Below, in pieces: positions 26,693 through 36,772 of a stretch of 64,000 nt of DNA. The first letter of the stretch is position 1. Each line of letters opens with the position of its first letter. Both the position numbers and the translations under genes were made by a program. This DNA is from Saprospiraceae bacterium (GTDB lineage Bacteria > Bacteroidota > Bacteroidia > Chitinophagales > Saprospiraceae), in NCBI GenBank assembly GCA_016712145.1, contig JADJRO010000001.1, positions 2,294,501 to 2,358,500 on the forward strand. The letters run 5' to 3'. Below the pieces are notes generated by a model, which was not told where the DNA came from, ran no database searches, and saw nothing but the letters and a program-made list of their open reading frames with translations.

Positions 26693-29600
26693 CTATTTCT
26701 TTATTAACTTAATATGTTGATTCTGATTTTCAATTTGTATTCTTAAAATATAAATACCTTCATTTAAATCACTTGTATTTAAATTTATCAACTGCTGCCC
26801 TGAATTAATTGTTATTTGTTGTTGTTCTGTACATTTTCCAAGAATATTAAAAAAGGTTAACAATCCAGTCGAATTTGATTTTGAATCAAATTTAATCAAG
26901 AGGTTATTTTGAAACGGATTTGGACTTATGGATATCACCATAGGAATTAACTTCTCATGGGTTCCTACTGTTGATTCAACGTTTATGTTTACGGTTGCCG
27001 TTGCACAATCCGGATCAGTATCACACATTCTATATCGAAACGAATCCATTCCGACAAAATCCAATTTAGGCTGATAACTAAATGCACCCAAAGGATCTAA
27101 ACTAACGGTTCCATTGGCAGCACCTCCATTCGCACCTACCAACAACCATAAATTGCCTCCATCACCACTTGCAACGTCATTGAGAGAAACATCTCCAACC
27201 ACCATTTGATTCTGTTTGGTGCTATATTGGTCATTAATTGCAACCGGTAAATCGTTAATTGAATTGATGGTAATATTTACCAAAGCCTCTGCGCAATCGG
27301 GTTCTCCATCGCACAATTCATATACAAATTGGTCTGTCCCAAAATAATTTGCATCAGGTTTGTAACTAAACTGGCCATCGGGATTCATGCTTACTACTCC
27401 TTTTAAAGCACCACCATTCGCACCTTTTAATTTCCATTGATTTCCTCCATCTGGACTTAAAACATCATTTGCATTAACATTTCCAGATAATACCTGGTCT
27501 TCATCAGAACTAAAATTATCTTCAAAAGCGATGGGTAAGTCGTTTACCGAATTAATTAATACCTTGACTGTAGTCTGAGAACAATCAGAATTTGCGTCAC
27601 ATAATTCATAGGTAAATTCATCCATTCCATAATAATTTGAAATAGGCTTGAAATTAAACGTACCATCTAAATTCATTGTTACTATTGCCTTTAAAGCACC
27701 TCCATTGGAACCTTTTAATTTCAATTGATTTCCTCCATCTGGACTAGGTTGATCATTTAAAGCAACATCCGCATTTAATTCCTGATCTTCATCTAAAATA
27801 AAATTATCTACAACTGCGATGGGAATATCATTGGTGGAATTAATCATTACTCTAACAATAGCTTCTGAACAATCCGAATCTACATCACACAATGTATAAC
27901 TAAATTCATCCTGACCGTGAAAATCTGCTTCAGGCTTGTAATTAAATTTACCATCAACATCCATACTGACAACACCTCTCAATGCGCCGCCATTGGTTCC
28001 TTTTAATTTCCATTGGTTCCCGCCATCTATACATGGTTGATCGTTTGTTGATACATCTCCATTTAAGTTCTGATCTTCATTTGTTATAAAATTATCTATA
28101 ACTGCGATGGGAATGTCGTTTATGGAATTTATATCAATTAAAACAGTTGCTTCCGAACAATCAGAATCAACATCACACAAGACATAATTAAACTGGTCAG
28201 ATCCAAAATAATTGGGATCGGGTTTATAAACAAATTGACCGTCTTGCATCATGGTAACAGTCCCTTTTAAAGCACCTCCATTTGCGCCCTTCAATTTCCA
28301 ATTATTCGAGCCATCATTGCTGGGGCGATCATTGGTTACAACCGTCGCAGCAAGTTGTTGATCTTCGTCTGTTACAAAATGATCAGCTGCTGCAAGTGGA
28401 AAATAATTAATTAATTTTCGTTTCCCATTACCAAATCGACTCGCCCAACGGTAGCCATTGAGAAAACGATTTGATGTTCCATTCGAATCTATTTTTGAAG
28501 CTGCCAATCCGACTGTATGAATTCGAGTAGGTCGCGTAGGTGTTTGAAACCCATCGTCAAAACTCAAACTGTCATCTTCCATTGAATAATTTGGATAAGC
28601 CAATCCGACTCGTTGTTGTTGAATATATTTTAATTCTCCCTTTTCAATATTGGTCCCTACAATTCCAAAACTGCCACCATAAGTTTGATTTCCAAAGTCA
28701 GTGAAATAAAAATCAAAAGCCAAGACATAAGGAGAATTTTTAGCAAAAACCGGATTTCTAAATTGATAAACTACATCTTGACTGATATCAGCCAAAGGAG
28801 CGCGAAACAATTTTTCAATCGCACCATCTCCAAATTGATCTCCTGCAACATCCCAAAAACGGAGCACGCCAATATCCCATTGTTGAAATGAATTTCCTCC
28901 AACAATTACATTGGTACTAAAACAATCATACATAATATATTGTCCGCTAGGATCAAAATCCATAGATCCAATTTGTGTAACGGTCGAACTCTGCAAGCCT
29001 ACCTGTAATTCTGTATTTGTTAACGTAAATATTTGCTCATCCTGAGTAAGCAAATCGCGTACTTTTAATTTATTATTATTCTGCGTTGGTAATTCGAGCA
29101 ATGAAATAAATCTACCATCTTTAGAGACACTCACATTTCGGTAAACTGGATTATCAATCAGTAAACTTTGATCATATGTAAATGTACTTGGATTGTATCG
29201 CAGACGATACACTTTTAAATCAGTAGCAACAAAATAAATGTCGGTGCCATCATCTGTCACAGAAGGTTTGCTTACAATATTTAAATTACTCAATTGCTGG
29301 AATGTATGCGTCGTCATATCTCTAATATAAACCCCTTCATTTCTGTTGGCATTTACATTAAATCGGGTGCACACTACAAATTCTGTTCCGGGGTTAACCG
29401 GCAAATCTTTTTGACTAAAATCAAACAAGCCGCCACCCGGATTATTGCTGCTTGTGATTCCAACCATATCAAATGCAGTATTTGCTGAGGCTAAAACATC
29501 GGCATTATTTGCATATAAATCTTTACATGCTTGTTCGATAGATGCACGTAAATCTTTAAAATCAGCTTGCCGGGTCAAATAAAAAATCAATGCATGATAA

Positions 29601-31261
29601 TATACTTGCTCGGCTATTTGTTTAGCTGCTTCCTCACTGCCGGCTGTGTTGATCATACCTTGCACAAATAAATAAAATGCATGATTCGGAATACCACTGT
29701 TCCAATGTACACCACCACCATCTTCCAATCCTTTATATTGTTGATTCACGTGTTTTGGTTGCCACCCAATCCGAAAACTGTCTTTCGGCAATCCCTGGTT
29801 GGGATCTGCCATGTTTCGCTCCACGCCTGTTGGGCGTATTGGATGTCCCGGAACAATGATATCTTCTCCAAGCGTCCAATCTGTTCGATCGACCAGCACT
29901 CCAAATATATCTGCAAACGATTCATTAATTGCACCGGTTTCAGCATCATATTCCAATCCTGCAGATGCATCGATAATTCCATGAGAAATTTCATGTGCGC
30001 CAATATCGATTCCTTTAGCAAAAGGTAAATAGCCTTTAGAAACATTTCCATTCCCGTAATGAATCGTTCCATTGGACCAAAAGGCTCCTACATAATTGGA
30101 TCCAAAATTTACATAAGAAGTAATGGTTGTGCCTTTTCCATCAATAGAATTTCTATCGTGTGTATTGTAAAAGTAATCATACACCTGGCCCGCATTGTAA
30201 TGCGTGGAAACGGATACTGTTGTATAATTATTTGTCTTCGAACTGATCTGATCTTTTCCAGGAAAAGGATTGAATGAATTTTTAGCATCCAGTGTCCAGA
30301 TAGCTCCTATAGGATTAGCTAATTGGAATTGACCTGCTTTAAACATTGGTTTTGAAGCATCAATAAGATAAACATCTGCTCCTTCACGCCAAACATTGAT
30401 GGTACGGTCCACCCCATTTAAATCTTTTGCCAGGGTTGTTTCACCTCCAGCAATTTCTGAATTGGCTGAATTGCTTTTTTGTTTAATTTCATCACAACAA
30501 ACTTTGGGATCTCTTCCGATGTGGGCATCCTCTTTGTGAAAACTACACTGTGTTTTTGTAGATTTCAAAATTTGACCTGTGCTTGCATCCAGATATACCA
30601 TCCAGTTTTCATATGTATTACAACGAACAGTCGTTTTGTATATTAGAAACCATTTTTGTTCGTTGGTATTAAACCAATATGCCAGTTGAAAATTTGACGC
30701 GTGAATTGGGTCATCCAAAAGGTTTTTATTTCTAAAATAATTTTCAATAAAATTTTGAATTTGAGATGAATCAACTCTTGCATTAATTCTTGATTCAGGC
30801 ATTAACACATTTCCATGACCCAGAATCTGACGGTCTATATATTCATGTATAAAATATTGCCCTCCTAAAACAATAATTCCATTGTAAAACTGATCAAACT
30901 TGGCATGCCAAATCCCCCTTTTATCTAAGTCCTCAGAAATTTTCTGATAACTAACTCCCGTTTCATGCCTAAGGCCTAATAAGTCTAATAAATTTTGTTC
31001 CCAATAGGTCGATCTTTGCTTTGCTTCGATTGCATGTATTAATTTGCAGGAAAATCTCTTAGGAAATCCTGAAGCATCTGATTCCAGTGTCTTATAATTT
31101 AAATCCAATTTTTGGAAACTGATACGCGCTAACTTAGCCTTATCAAAATTATTCTTTGTCCTGGGTTCTTGCCTTTTAGAATTTTGTTCCAGGTCTTTAA
31201 TTTGACAAAAACACCTTAGTGAAAATATACTTAAAAATAAAAATAAAATTGCGCTTTTCAT
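26693..31261 (-). CDS. Secreted M4 (thermolysin-like) protease with five Ig-like repeats and T9SS domain
   Basis: 1522 residues. Signal peptide about 1-19. An FTP/PepSY-type propeptide covers about 80-245 and keeps the enzyme inactive until cleaved. The M4 domain (about 280-610) has the zinc motif H423-E-I-S-H427 and the third ligand Glu447 in GAINESFADIFG, then GGGVHWNSGIPNHAFYL. A propeller-like region follows (about 640-940). Five closely similar 96-residue beta modules (about 950-1430) repeat DEDQxLxGDV, NQWKLKGxNGGAL, GxFxYKPxxxxxGxDxFxYxLCD and SDCSEA. The last 90 residues are a type A T9SS sorting domain (SPNPFQNNLLIKF). Expected role: an extracellular, cell-surface-attached protease. 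It is the first gene of the transcript that continues into the CHAT array. Confidence 0.92.
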   Translation of the reverse strand: MKSAILFLFLSIFSLRCFCQIKDLEQNSKRQEPRTKNNFDKAKLARISFQKLDLNYKTLESDASGFPKRFSCKLIHAIEAKQRSTYWEQNLLDLLGLRHETGVSYQKISEDLDKRGIWHAKFDQFYNGIIVLGGQYFIHEYIDRQILGHGNVLMPESRINARVDSSQIQNFIENYFRNKNLLDDPIHASNFQLAYWFNTNEQKWFLIYKTTVRCNTYENWMVYLDASTGQILKSTKTQCSFHKEDAHIGRDPKVCCDEIKQKSNSANSEIAGGETTLAKDLNGVDRTINVWREGADVYLIDASKPMFKAGQFQLANPIGAIWTLDAKNSFNPFPGKDQISSKTNNYTTVSVSTHYNAGQVYDYFYNTHDRNSIDGKGTTITSYVNFGSNYVGAFWSNGTIHYGNGNVSKGYLPFAKGIDIGAHEISHGIIDASAGLEYDAETGAINESFADIFGVLVDRTDWTLGEDIIVPGHPIRPTGVERNMADPNQGLPKDSFRIGWQPKHVNQQYKGLEDGGGVHWNSGIPNHAFYLFVQGMINTAGSEEAAKQIAEQVYYHALIFYLTRQADFKDLRASIEQACKDLYANNADVLASANTAFDMVGITSSNNPGGGLFDFSQKDLPVNPGTEFVVCTRFNVNANRNEGVYIRDMTTHTFQQLSNLNIVSKPSVTDDGTDIYFVATDLKVYRLRYNPSTFTYDQSLLIDNPVYRNVSVSKDGRFISLLELPTQNNNKLKVRDLLTQDEQIFTLTNTELQVGLQSSTVTQIGSMDFDPSGQYIMYDCFSTNVIVGGNSFQQWDIGVLRFWDVAGDQFGDGAIEKLFRAPLADISQDVVYQFRNPVFAKNSPYVLAFDFYFTDFGNQTYGGSFGIVGTNIEKGELKYIQQQRVGLAYPNYSMEDDSLSFDDGFQTPTRPTRIHTVGLAASKIDSNGTSNRFLNGYRWASRFGNGKRKLINYFPLAAADHFVTDEDQQLAATVVTNDRPSNDGSNNWKLKGANGGALKGTVTMMQDGQFVYKPDPNYFGSDQFNYVLCDVDSDCSEATVLIDINSINDIPIAVIDNFITNEDQNLNGDVSTNDQPCIDGGNQWKLKGTNGGALRGVVSMDVDGKFNYKPEADFHGQDEFSYTLCDVDSDCSEAIVRVMINSTNDIPIAVVDNFILDEDQELNADVALNDQPSPDGGNQLKLKGSNGGALKAIVTMNLDGTFNFKPISNYYGMDEFTYELCDANSDCSQTTVKVLINSVNDLPIAFEDNFSSDEDQVLSGNVNANDVLSPDGGNQWKLKGANGGALKGVVSMNPDGQFSYKPDANYFGTDQFVYELCDGEPDCAEALVNITINSINDLPVAINDQYSTKQNQMVVGDVSLNDVASGDGGNLWLLVGANGGAANGTVSLDPLGAFSYQPKLDFVGMDSFRYRMCDTDPDCATATVNINVESTVGTHEKLIPMVISISPNPFQNNLLIKFDSKSNSTGLLTFFNILGKCTEQQQITINSGQQLINLNTSDLNEGIYILRIQIENQNQHIKLIKK
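26971..28414. repeat. Five 288-bp repeats in the M4 protease gene
   Basis: Five in-frame units of about 288 bases coding for the 96-residue modules. Each has a GGNQWKLKG-type core and a Cys pair in LCDxxxDCS. Four carry SDCSE/SDCSQ-like ends; the last is DPDCATA. Confidence 0.75.
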
Positions 31262-31455
31262 TTATTTAAAATTTATGTTTGATTAGACTATTGAATTGGC
31301 TCCAAATATTATATTTCAATTAATGCTAATATATATTAAATGGAATAGCCAAGATACAAAAAATTACAAATGAAAAAATTCATTCTTGCCCTGATATCCA
31401 TAAAAAATTGAAAATTTTAGTCCTTTGTGTAGTTTTACATTTAAAAATATATTAT

Positions 31456-31866
31456 ATGTTTAAATACTTCCTGGTGCTCTGTTGCTTTTACGCAAGTGCT
31501 CAGCAATCGTTGCCGATCATTTCAGCTGCCAAATCTCTGCATAATGCCTTGATTCAAAAAGATTCAATGCAACTTGAGGAACTCTTACATCCCGAGCTTT
31601 CATATGGTCATTCCAATGGTTGGGTTGAAACAAAACAAGAAGTATTAAATCATATCCTTTCAAACTATTTAATATATGAGCATATCGTAGCTGATAGCAT
31701 GCACTGCCAGGTTTCAAAAAAATTTGCCATTGTCCGCTTTCAGGCTGTTCATGAAGTTGTTTTACAAGGTAAAGCCATCCGATTGAATTTACATGTTTGC
31801 CAGGTATGGATTAAATCTCATAAACGCTGGAAGCTGTTGGCTCGCCAAAGTACTAAAATTGGCTAG
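31456..31866 (+). CDS. Exported NTF2-like (DUF4440) protein
   Basis: I chose the ATG at 31456 because MFKYFLVLCCFYASAQQ is a good signal peptide; an upstream ATG at 31408 would add a poor N-terminus. The mature part (about 120 residues) follows the SnoaL/DUF4440 cone fold: LHNALIQKDSMQLEELLHPEL, SYGHSNGWVETKQEVL, then IVRFQAVHEV and HVCQVWIKSHKRWKLLARQS. These folds bind small hydrophobic ligands or act as isomerases. Members with signal peptides in Bacteroidota have no defined substrate. It is monocistronic, between the leftward M4 gene and a leftward T9SS gene. Confidence 0.78.
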   Translation: MFKYFLVLCCFYASAQQSLPIISAAKSLHNALIQKDSMQLEELLHPELSYGHSNGWVETKQEVLNHILSNYLIYEHIVADSMHCQVSKKFAIVRFQAVHEVVLQGKAIRLNLHVCQVWIKSHKRWKLLARQSTKIG

Positions 31867-31891
31867 TATGCTTTAGGATCCGAAGTAAATT

Positions 31892-32479
31892 TTATAATTT
31901 GATTAAACGACCTTTAATAGGTAAAATATCCTCTGTTTGTATCATAAATACATAGACCCCGGGACTCCAATCACTGGCATCTAAATAAATCCCGGACCCC
32001 ATTCCTTGGGTATTTACAACCGCATGTCCCTGCAAATCAATGATTCGTATTTGAAAACTTCCCAAATCACGATCAAATTTAAGTTGAAGCTTGTCTTGAG
32101 CTGGATTGGGTCTTAAGAGATATCCATTTTTAAAATCTAATACTTCCACGGTTTCCAATTCAGAAAATGCAAATCCTCCCAATTGCAATCTGTAATAATT
32201 TTTCCTGTTTTTTTGAGGAAACAGATGTTTAAATTCATAGGATATGTTTTCTGTTTTGCTGCCACAAACTCCTTTTATTTCTCCAATTTTATAATATGAA
32301 ATGCTGTCCGTGCTATGTTGTATTTCAATTCCATCACAGGTATTCCCAGTTTGAATTTCCCAATTTAAAATAACCTGGCCATTTAATACCTGTGCATTAA
32401 AATAATTTAAAATGGTTTGGGATTTTAATACTCCAAAACTACAAGAAATCAAAAACAGAAAAACGAATTTAATACGCAT
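31892..32479 (-). CDS. Small T9SS cargo protein
   Basis: 195 residues: signal peptide (RIKFVFLFLISCSFGVLKSQ), a short fibronectin-like segment (about 22-110, with VILNWEIQTG, IEIQHSTDS and YYRLQL), then a T9SS sorting domain (YLLRPNPAQDKLQLKFD, then PGVYVFMIQ). Only a sorting domain and one FnIII-like module are present, so it looks like a minimal secreted structural protein. It lies 14 bases after the SGNH-like gene and is probably in one transcript with it. Confidence 0.75.
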   Translation of the reverse strand: MRIKFVFLFLISCSFGVLKSQTILNYFNAQVLNGQVILNWEIQTGNTCDGIEIQHSTDSISYYKIGEIKGVCGSKTENISYEFKHLFPQKNRKNYYRLQLGGFAFSELETVEVLDFKNGYLLRPNPAQDKLQLKFDRDLGSFQIRIIDLQGHAVVNTQGMGSGIYLDASDWSPGVYVFMIQTEDILPIKGRLIKL

Positions 32480-32493
32480 ACTAAATAAACGAA

Positions 32494-33672
32494 TTAATGA
32501 AGTACAACAATCTTCATGGATTTGTAAAAATTACCAATTCTCACTTTAAAAATGTACATACCATTCTCCAGATCATGTAATGGGATGCTTAACAATTCAT
32601 AGGACTTTGGATTTACATAATAATTTTCTGTTTGAAATTTTAACAAGTTTCCATTTAAATCAATTATGGAAAATTCCAAAAGACTGTTTGAATTCAATCC
32701 CTTAATATTGAATATCAATTTATCCCGTGTCGGTACGGGAAAATAATTTATTTTAATAGTATCGAATTCTTCTGCCTTACTGGTGATTCTTTGCCAACCT
32801 GCAATTTGAGCCATCAAAACCCAAAACGCTTTTGCAACACGAATACCACCTGCCGATATGGATCCTAGATGTCCCCCTTCGGTTTCAGTAGTATACTGAG
32901 GACAAATGGCCGGTATATTTAAACCATCGTCTGGATTATTTTCCGTTTGATAGGCTATGCCATCCCGATTGTCATAACAAGGGATTCCATCCGGATTGTG
33001 AGACAAAATATCTGCCACATCAAAAAGTATTTGTTGATTTTTCTGGGTATAGTTGCGCATTTGATCGTTAAACGCTTCAGATTCTAAACTACCAATCCCG
33101 CGTGCAAGGGAACTGGTCCACCAAATAATTTTTTTGTTTGGATTATCCGTTGCAAATTTGGAATAAACGCTTGCATGGTTTCTGGAAATTTTACTTCCAA
33201 AAAATCCATTGACCGGATCCGCAATTTTTGAACCTGGAGTAACAGCCAAATAACTAAACTGGCATCCCATTACATCAAAAGAATCCATTCGGGCTTGCAT
33301 AAAATCTATAAAACACTGGACATCTTCCGAACAAGCAGTAGGCCAATATTCATAACGCCAACGGCTTCGATCCCAGATTCCATTCCAAAATACCTCTTTA
33401 GGTGAGACTGCATAATTTGAATCTCTGTGATCGTATTTTTTACAAAAACTTCGGGCACTGCTCCAGGGTGATGCGAGACAATTTAAATATTCGTCGATAT
33501 TTCCGCCAACCGAACGGTCCATAAAAATCATATGCAATTGGGCTGCAGCGTCTTTATATTGTTGTGGAATGCTGTCAAATAATTCAACAGAATTGTGATC
33601 TACCACGATCCCTTGTCCATGTGAACCATTTAGCAAAAACCAGAACAAACATCCTATGCTTATAATCTTCAT
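32494..33672 (-). CDS. Secreted SGNH-hydrolase-like protein with T9SS domain
   Basis: 392 residues with signal peptide (KIISIGCLFWFLLNGSHGQ). The middle part (about 30-300) resembles SGNH-type proteins: FMDRSVGGNI in the first block and, near its end, TEGGHLGSISAGGIRVAKAF then WVLMAQIAGW, which is the catalytic-His region pattern of such enzymes. The classical GDS(L) serine is replaced by the RSVGGN type of block, so the reaction is uncertain. The last 85 residues are a T9SS sorting domain (YFPVPTRDKLIFNI, then ENGMYIFKV). Family SGNH members hydrolyse esters of sugars or lipids. Confidence 0.6.
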   Translation of the reverse strand: MKIISIGCLFWFLLNGSHGQGIVVDHNSVELFDSIPQQYKDAAAQLHMIFMDRSVGGNIDEYLNCLASPWSSARSFCKKYDHRDSNYAVSPKEVFWNGIWDRSRWRYEYWPTACSEDVQCFIDFMQARMDSFDVMGCQFSYLAVTPGSKIADPVNGFFGSKISRNHASVYSKFATDNPNKKIIWWTSSLARGIGSLESEAFNDQMRNYTQKNQQILFDVADILSHNPDGIPCYDNRDGIAYQTENNPDDGLNIPAICPQYTTETEGGHLGSISAGGIRVAKAFWVLMAQIAGWQRITSKAEEFDTIKINYFPVPTRDKLIFNIKGLNSNSLLEFSIIDLNGNLLKFQTENYYVNPKSYELLSIPLHDLENGMYIFKVRIGNFYKSMKIVVLH

Positions 33673-33849
33673 ACTATGGAATATGCTCTAAGTTACAATT
33701 TCTACTATTATTTCTATGTGAAGATCATATAAAATTAATTACAGGCAACAATCCTCAAAGGAAAAGGATCTATATTTATCTAGTTGCAATTGCACAAATC
33801 TTCATTTAGTTCGTTTAACTTTATAGGCTCTTAATCAAATTCTTATAGT

Positions 33850-36102
33850 ATGCTTATCAACAGACTCCCTCAAAATTTGCACTCAATTTTCCTGATTTTA
33901 ATGTTTTTAAGCATTGGTAATAATTTGAAAGCAACCCATATTATTGGGGGTGATATCAGTTATCGCTGTTTGGGCAATAATCAATATGAAATTACGATGA
34001 CCGTGAGACGAGACTGTATTAACGGCCAACCACCCTTTGATGATCCTGCTTATTTAGGCGTTTATGATTCGCGAGGAGTCCGTCAAATTAATGTTGCAAA
34101 CAATGGTCGTCTGGATATGCTATACAGAGCCGATGATACATTAAATGAAGTTGCTTTTAAAAATTGTGGAATCGTCGGTGGTGATGTTTGTGTCCATACC
34201 ACTACCTATAAAGACACGCTGGAGTTGCCCTTCTTAGCTGGAGGATATATCCTGGCTTATCAACGATGTTGCAGAAATAGAACCATCCTAAACATTGTGG
34301 ATCCTGAAAATACCGGAGCGACCTATACGGCCCAGATTACAGAATCCGCTTTATTATCGTGCAATTCGAGTCCGGTATTAAGTCCATATCCTCCAATTTA
34401 TATCTGTGGAAATCAGCCCATAGAATTTCATTTAGCTGCTAAAGATGCAGAAGGTGATTCTCTGGTATATGCCTTATGCAATCCCAACACAGGTGCCACA
34501 CCTCAAAATCCAAGACCAACTTTTCCTTCAAAACCACCTTTCGATCCTGTACTTTTCAGCCAAAATTATACTTTGAATGATATGATTGGCGGGTCGCCTG
34601 CCTTGCATATTGATTCCAAAACTGGAATTATGCGCGGATTTGCCGTTCCAATCATTGCTCAATACCTCGTTGCATATTGCGTGGAAGAATATCGAAATGG
34701 TAAATTACTTTCTGTATTGCGCCGTGATTTTCAAATTAATGTTCGTTTGTGTAATTCCGTTCCGGAAGCTGCTTTTAACTATTCAATCAATACCTGTAAA
34801 AATCCGGTTGAGTTGCAATTAATTGATGAATCGACCGATCAGTTTTCTACAATTGACTTTTGGCAATGGACGGTTTTTTACAATACCGATCAATTGCAAT
34901 CAAATACCAAAAATCCCATTTTCTCTTTGCAAGATTCAGGAATTGCTAAAGTCAGGTTGGTAATCCATTCCAAAGAATCTTGCTACGATACGATTTTTAA
35001 ATCGATTAAAATTCAAACTATAAAACCAGAATTAATTGCAAAGAATCATCTCATATGTAGAGGAGATACCATTGAATTAATTCAATCGTACAACCCTGCA
35101 ATCAATTATACCTGGTCCCCCTCCATTGGATTAAGTTGTGTTACGTGCCCAAATCCAAAAGCAAGTCCAAGTCAATCTACAAAATATTTGGTACATTATG
35201 AAGATGCATTGTGTGAACACACAGATACGATATATATAAATGTAACAAATTGTACTCTGGATTCTTGCGGCATTACTACCATTCAAAAATGTTTGCCAAA
35301 TGGTATGGTTGAAGTAACTGCTTTAAATGCCTTTAAACAAATAATTCAGCCAAAAAACAGAAATCAAGAATTGTTTTGGCAAATCCCCGCAAGTTCTAAT
35401 CATCCCGAGTACACACTCATTAATCAAAATCCAATTTTACTATTTAAAAAAGATGTATTTAGTTTAACGTCTAAAATGTATTCCTGGAAAAGTGGATTAC
35501 CTAAAACCATTGAATTTGCAGATATCTGTAAGCGCACTGTTTTCGATTCTCTTGATATAGAATGCAGTGGTCATTGTGAGGAATTGGAATTTATACTTTC
35601 TTCGTGTGAAGATGATTATGATGTTGAACATCAATTAGTCTATCCGGATATCATTTGTCAATCCGTTTGCAGTAGTTCCTGCATGTTTATTGTCGGACTA
35701 TTTGAAACCAATGGACAGCTTATTGATCCCAGTCAATATCAAATACGTTGGTCAACTGGTTCTTCCGGTGCATATGTAATGATGATGGGTACCTATTTCA
35801 ATACGCTTACCGTGGAGGTTCGTAAAGGAGATTGTATATGGAGAGGTCGCTATTGGAAAAGTTGTCAACAATATAAAAAAGCCAGGAATCCAGAAGGAGA
35901 ACTCCAACTCAATTCTGGTCCACTGGAAAATTATACGCTTCAACAATTGATACAACATGAAACAAAAGCAAGTATTTACGATTTGCAAGGCCATCTTGTT
36001 GCAAAATCACTGAAGCAGTTAGAACAACTGGCTTCCGGAATTTACTTTATTAGAACAGAACATCAGGAAAGCATAAATATTTATAAATTTTTTAAGCAAT
36101 AA
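33850..36102 (+). CDS. Large secreted PKD-domain protein with T9SS domain
   Basis: 750 residues. Signal peptide near 10-28 (SIFLILMFLSIGNNLKA), then ATHIIGGDISYRCLGNNQYE, a beta-rich module common at the start of large Bacteroidota surface proteins. A PKD-like domain covers about 310-395 (EAAFNYSINTCKNPVELQ, then FWQWTVFYN). An IG/C-rich region follows with many paired cysteines (GVTCPNP, CSSSCMFIV). The end is a short T9SS sorting domain (ASIYDLQGHLVAKS, then SGIYFIRTE). No enzyme domain is seen, so it is likely a structural or adhesive surface protein. It is divergent from the SGNH-like gene. Confidence 0.75.
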   Translation: MLINRLPQNLHSIFLILMFLSIGNNLKATHIIGGDISYRCLGNNQYEITMTVRRDCINGQPPFDDPAYLGVYDSRGVRQINVANNGRLDMLYRADDTLNEVAFKNCGIVGGDVCVHTTTYKDTLELPFLAGGYILAYQRCCRNRTILNIVDPENTGATYTAQITESALLSCNSSPVLSPYPPIYICGNQPIEFHLAAKDAEGDSLVYALCNPNTGATPQNPRPTFPSKPPFDPVLFSQNYTLNDMIGGSPALHIDSKTGIMRGFAVPIIAQYLVAYCVEEYRNGKLLSVLRRDFQINVRLCNSVPEAAFNYSINTCKNPVELQLIDESTDQFSTIDFWQWTVFYNTDQLQSNTKNPIFSLQDSGIAKVRLVIHSKESCYDTIFKSIKIQTIKPELIAKNHLICRGDTIELIQSYNPAINYTWSPSIGLSCVTCPNPKASPSQSTKYLVHYEDALCEHTDTIYINVTNCTLDSCGITTIQKCLPNGMVEVTALNAFKQIIQPKNRNQELFWQIPASSNHPEYTLINQNPILLFKKDVFSLTSKMYSWKSGLPKTIEFADICKRTVFDSLDIECSGHCEELEFILSSCEDDYDVEHQLVYPDIICQSVCSSSCMFIVGLFETNGQLIDPSQYQIRWSTGSSGAYVMMMGTYFNTLTVEVRKGDCIWRGRYWKSCQQYKKARNPEGELQLNSGPLENYTLQQLIQHETKASIYDLQGHLVAKSLKQLEQLASGIYFIRTEHQESINIYKFFKQ

Positions 36103-36291
36103 TGTAATTCTAATTTCGAGAGCTAGTTTATTGAATGCTGTTTCCTATTAATTCTATCGTTTCTTTTTCTTAACATTAAGCGTTTCGGGTTAATTCTGTA
36201 AAATTCATTTTAAAAATGAATTCAAATTTCAAATAAATTTTCAAATCAGGTTATAAATACAATTTTAAATTAACTAAGGCGTTTCCATGAT

Positions 36292-36699
36292 ATGAAAACA
36301 CACATATACTATTTAGCATGCCTATTCATGTTGCCTTTAATTTCTTGTCAGAAGGAGGATGAAACTGACTTTGCAAAACAAATACTGGGCGTCTGGAACT
36401 GGGAAAAATCTGTTGGTGGAATTGGAGGATGGACCCTGACACCGCAATCTGAAAACTATACTAAAACGCTTTATATCAGTTCAAATACCATAAAGGAGTA
36501 TAAAGATGACAAGTTGCAATTTTCAACTACCTACGAATTAAAAATTAATACAGACAGTACTATGTGGAAGTGTTGTTATTATCTCGAATTTCCAAATGGA
36601 ATTCCAAATCAAAGCATTTGGATAGATGATCAGCAATTGATGTTGTATGATTGGATTTCCGATGGTTATGGCCATAGTTACCGAAGAAAATTAAACTAA
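36292..36699 (+). CDS. Lipocalin-like lipoprotein
   Basis: 135 residues with a lipobox (MLPLISC, Cys at about 20), so anchored in a membrane by lipid. The rest (GVWNWEKSVGGIGGWTLTP, then TKTLYISSN, TYELKIN, YRRKLN) is a short beta barrel pattern of lipocalin-like Bacteroidota lipoproteins. It lies 73 bases before the regulator pseudogene but without evidence of shared transcription. Function unknown. Confidence 0.75.
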   Translation: MKTHIYYLACLFMLPLISCQKEDETDFAKQILGVWNWEKSVGGIGGWTLTPQSENYTKTLYISSNTIKEYKDDKLQFSTTYELKINTDSTMWKCCYYLEFPNGIPNQSIWIDDQQLMLYDWISDGYGHSYRRKLN

Positions 36700-36772
36700 G
36701 AAACTGCATTCAAAACGGATTGTATAAACCTTTTTCCTGGGGTACCTGTTATTTATTTTCAACGCTTCACGA

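Noticed and set aside
36204..36224. Near-palindrome AATTCATTTTAAAAATGAATT as terminator
   Set aside because: It is AT-only with no GC stem and no T-tail; it may be a binding site but is not strong enough to list.
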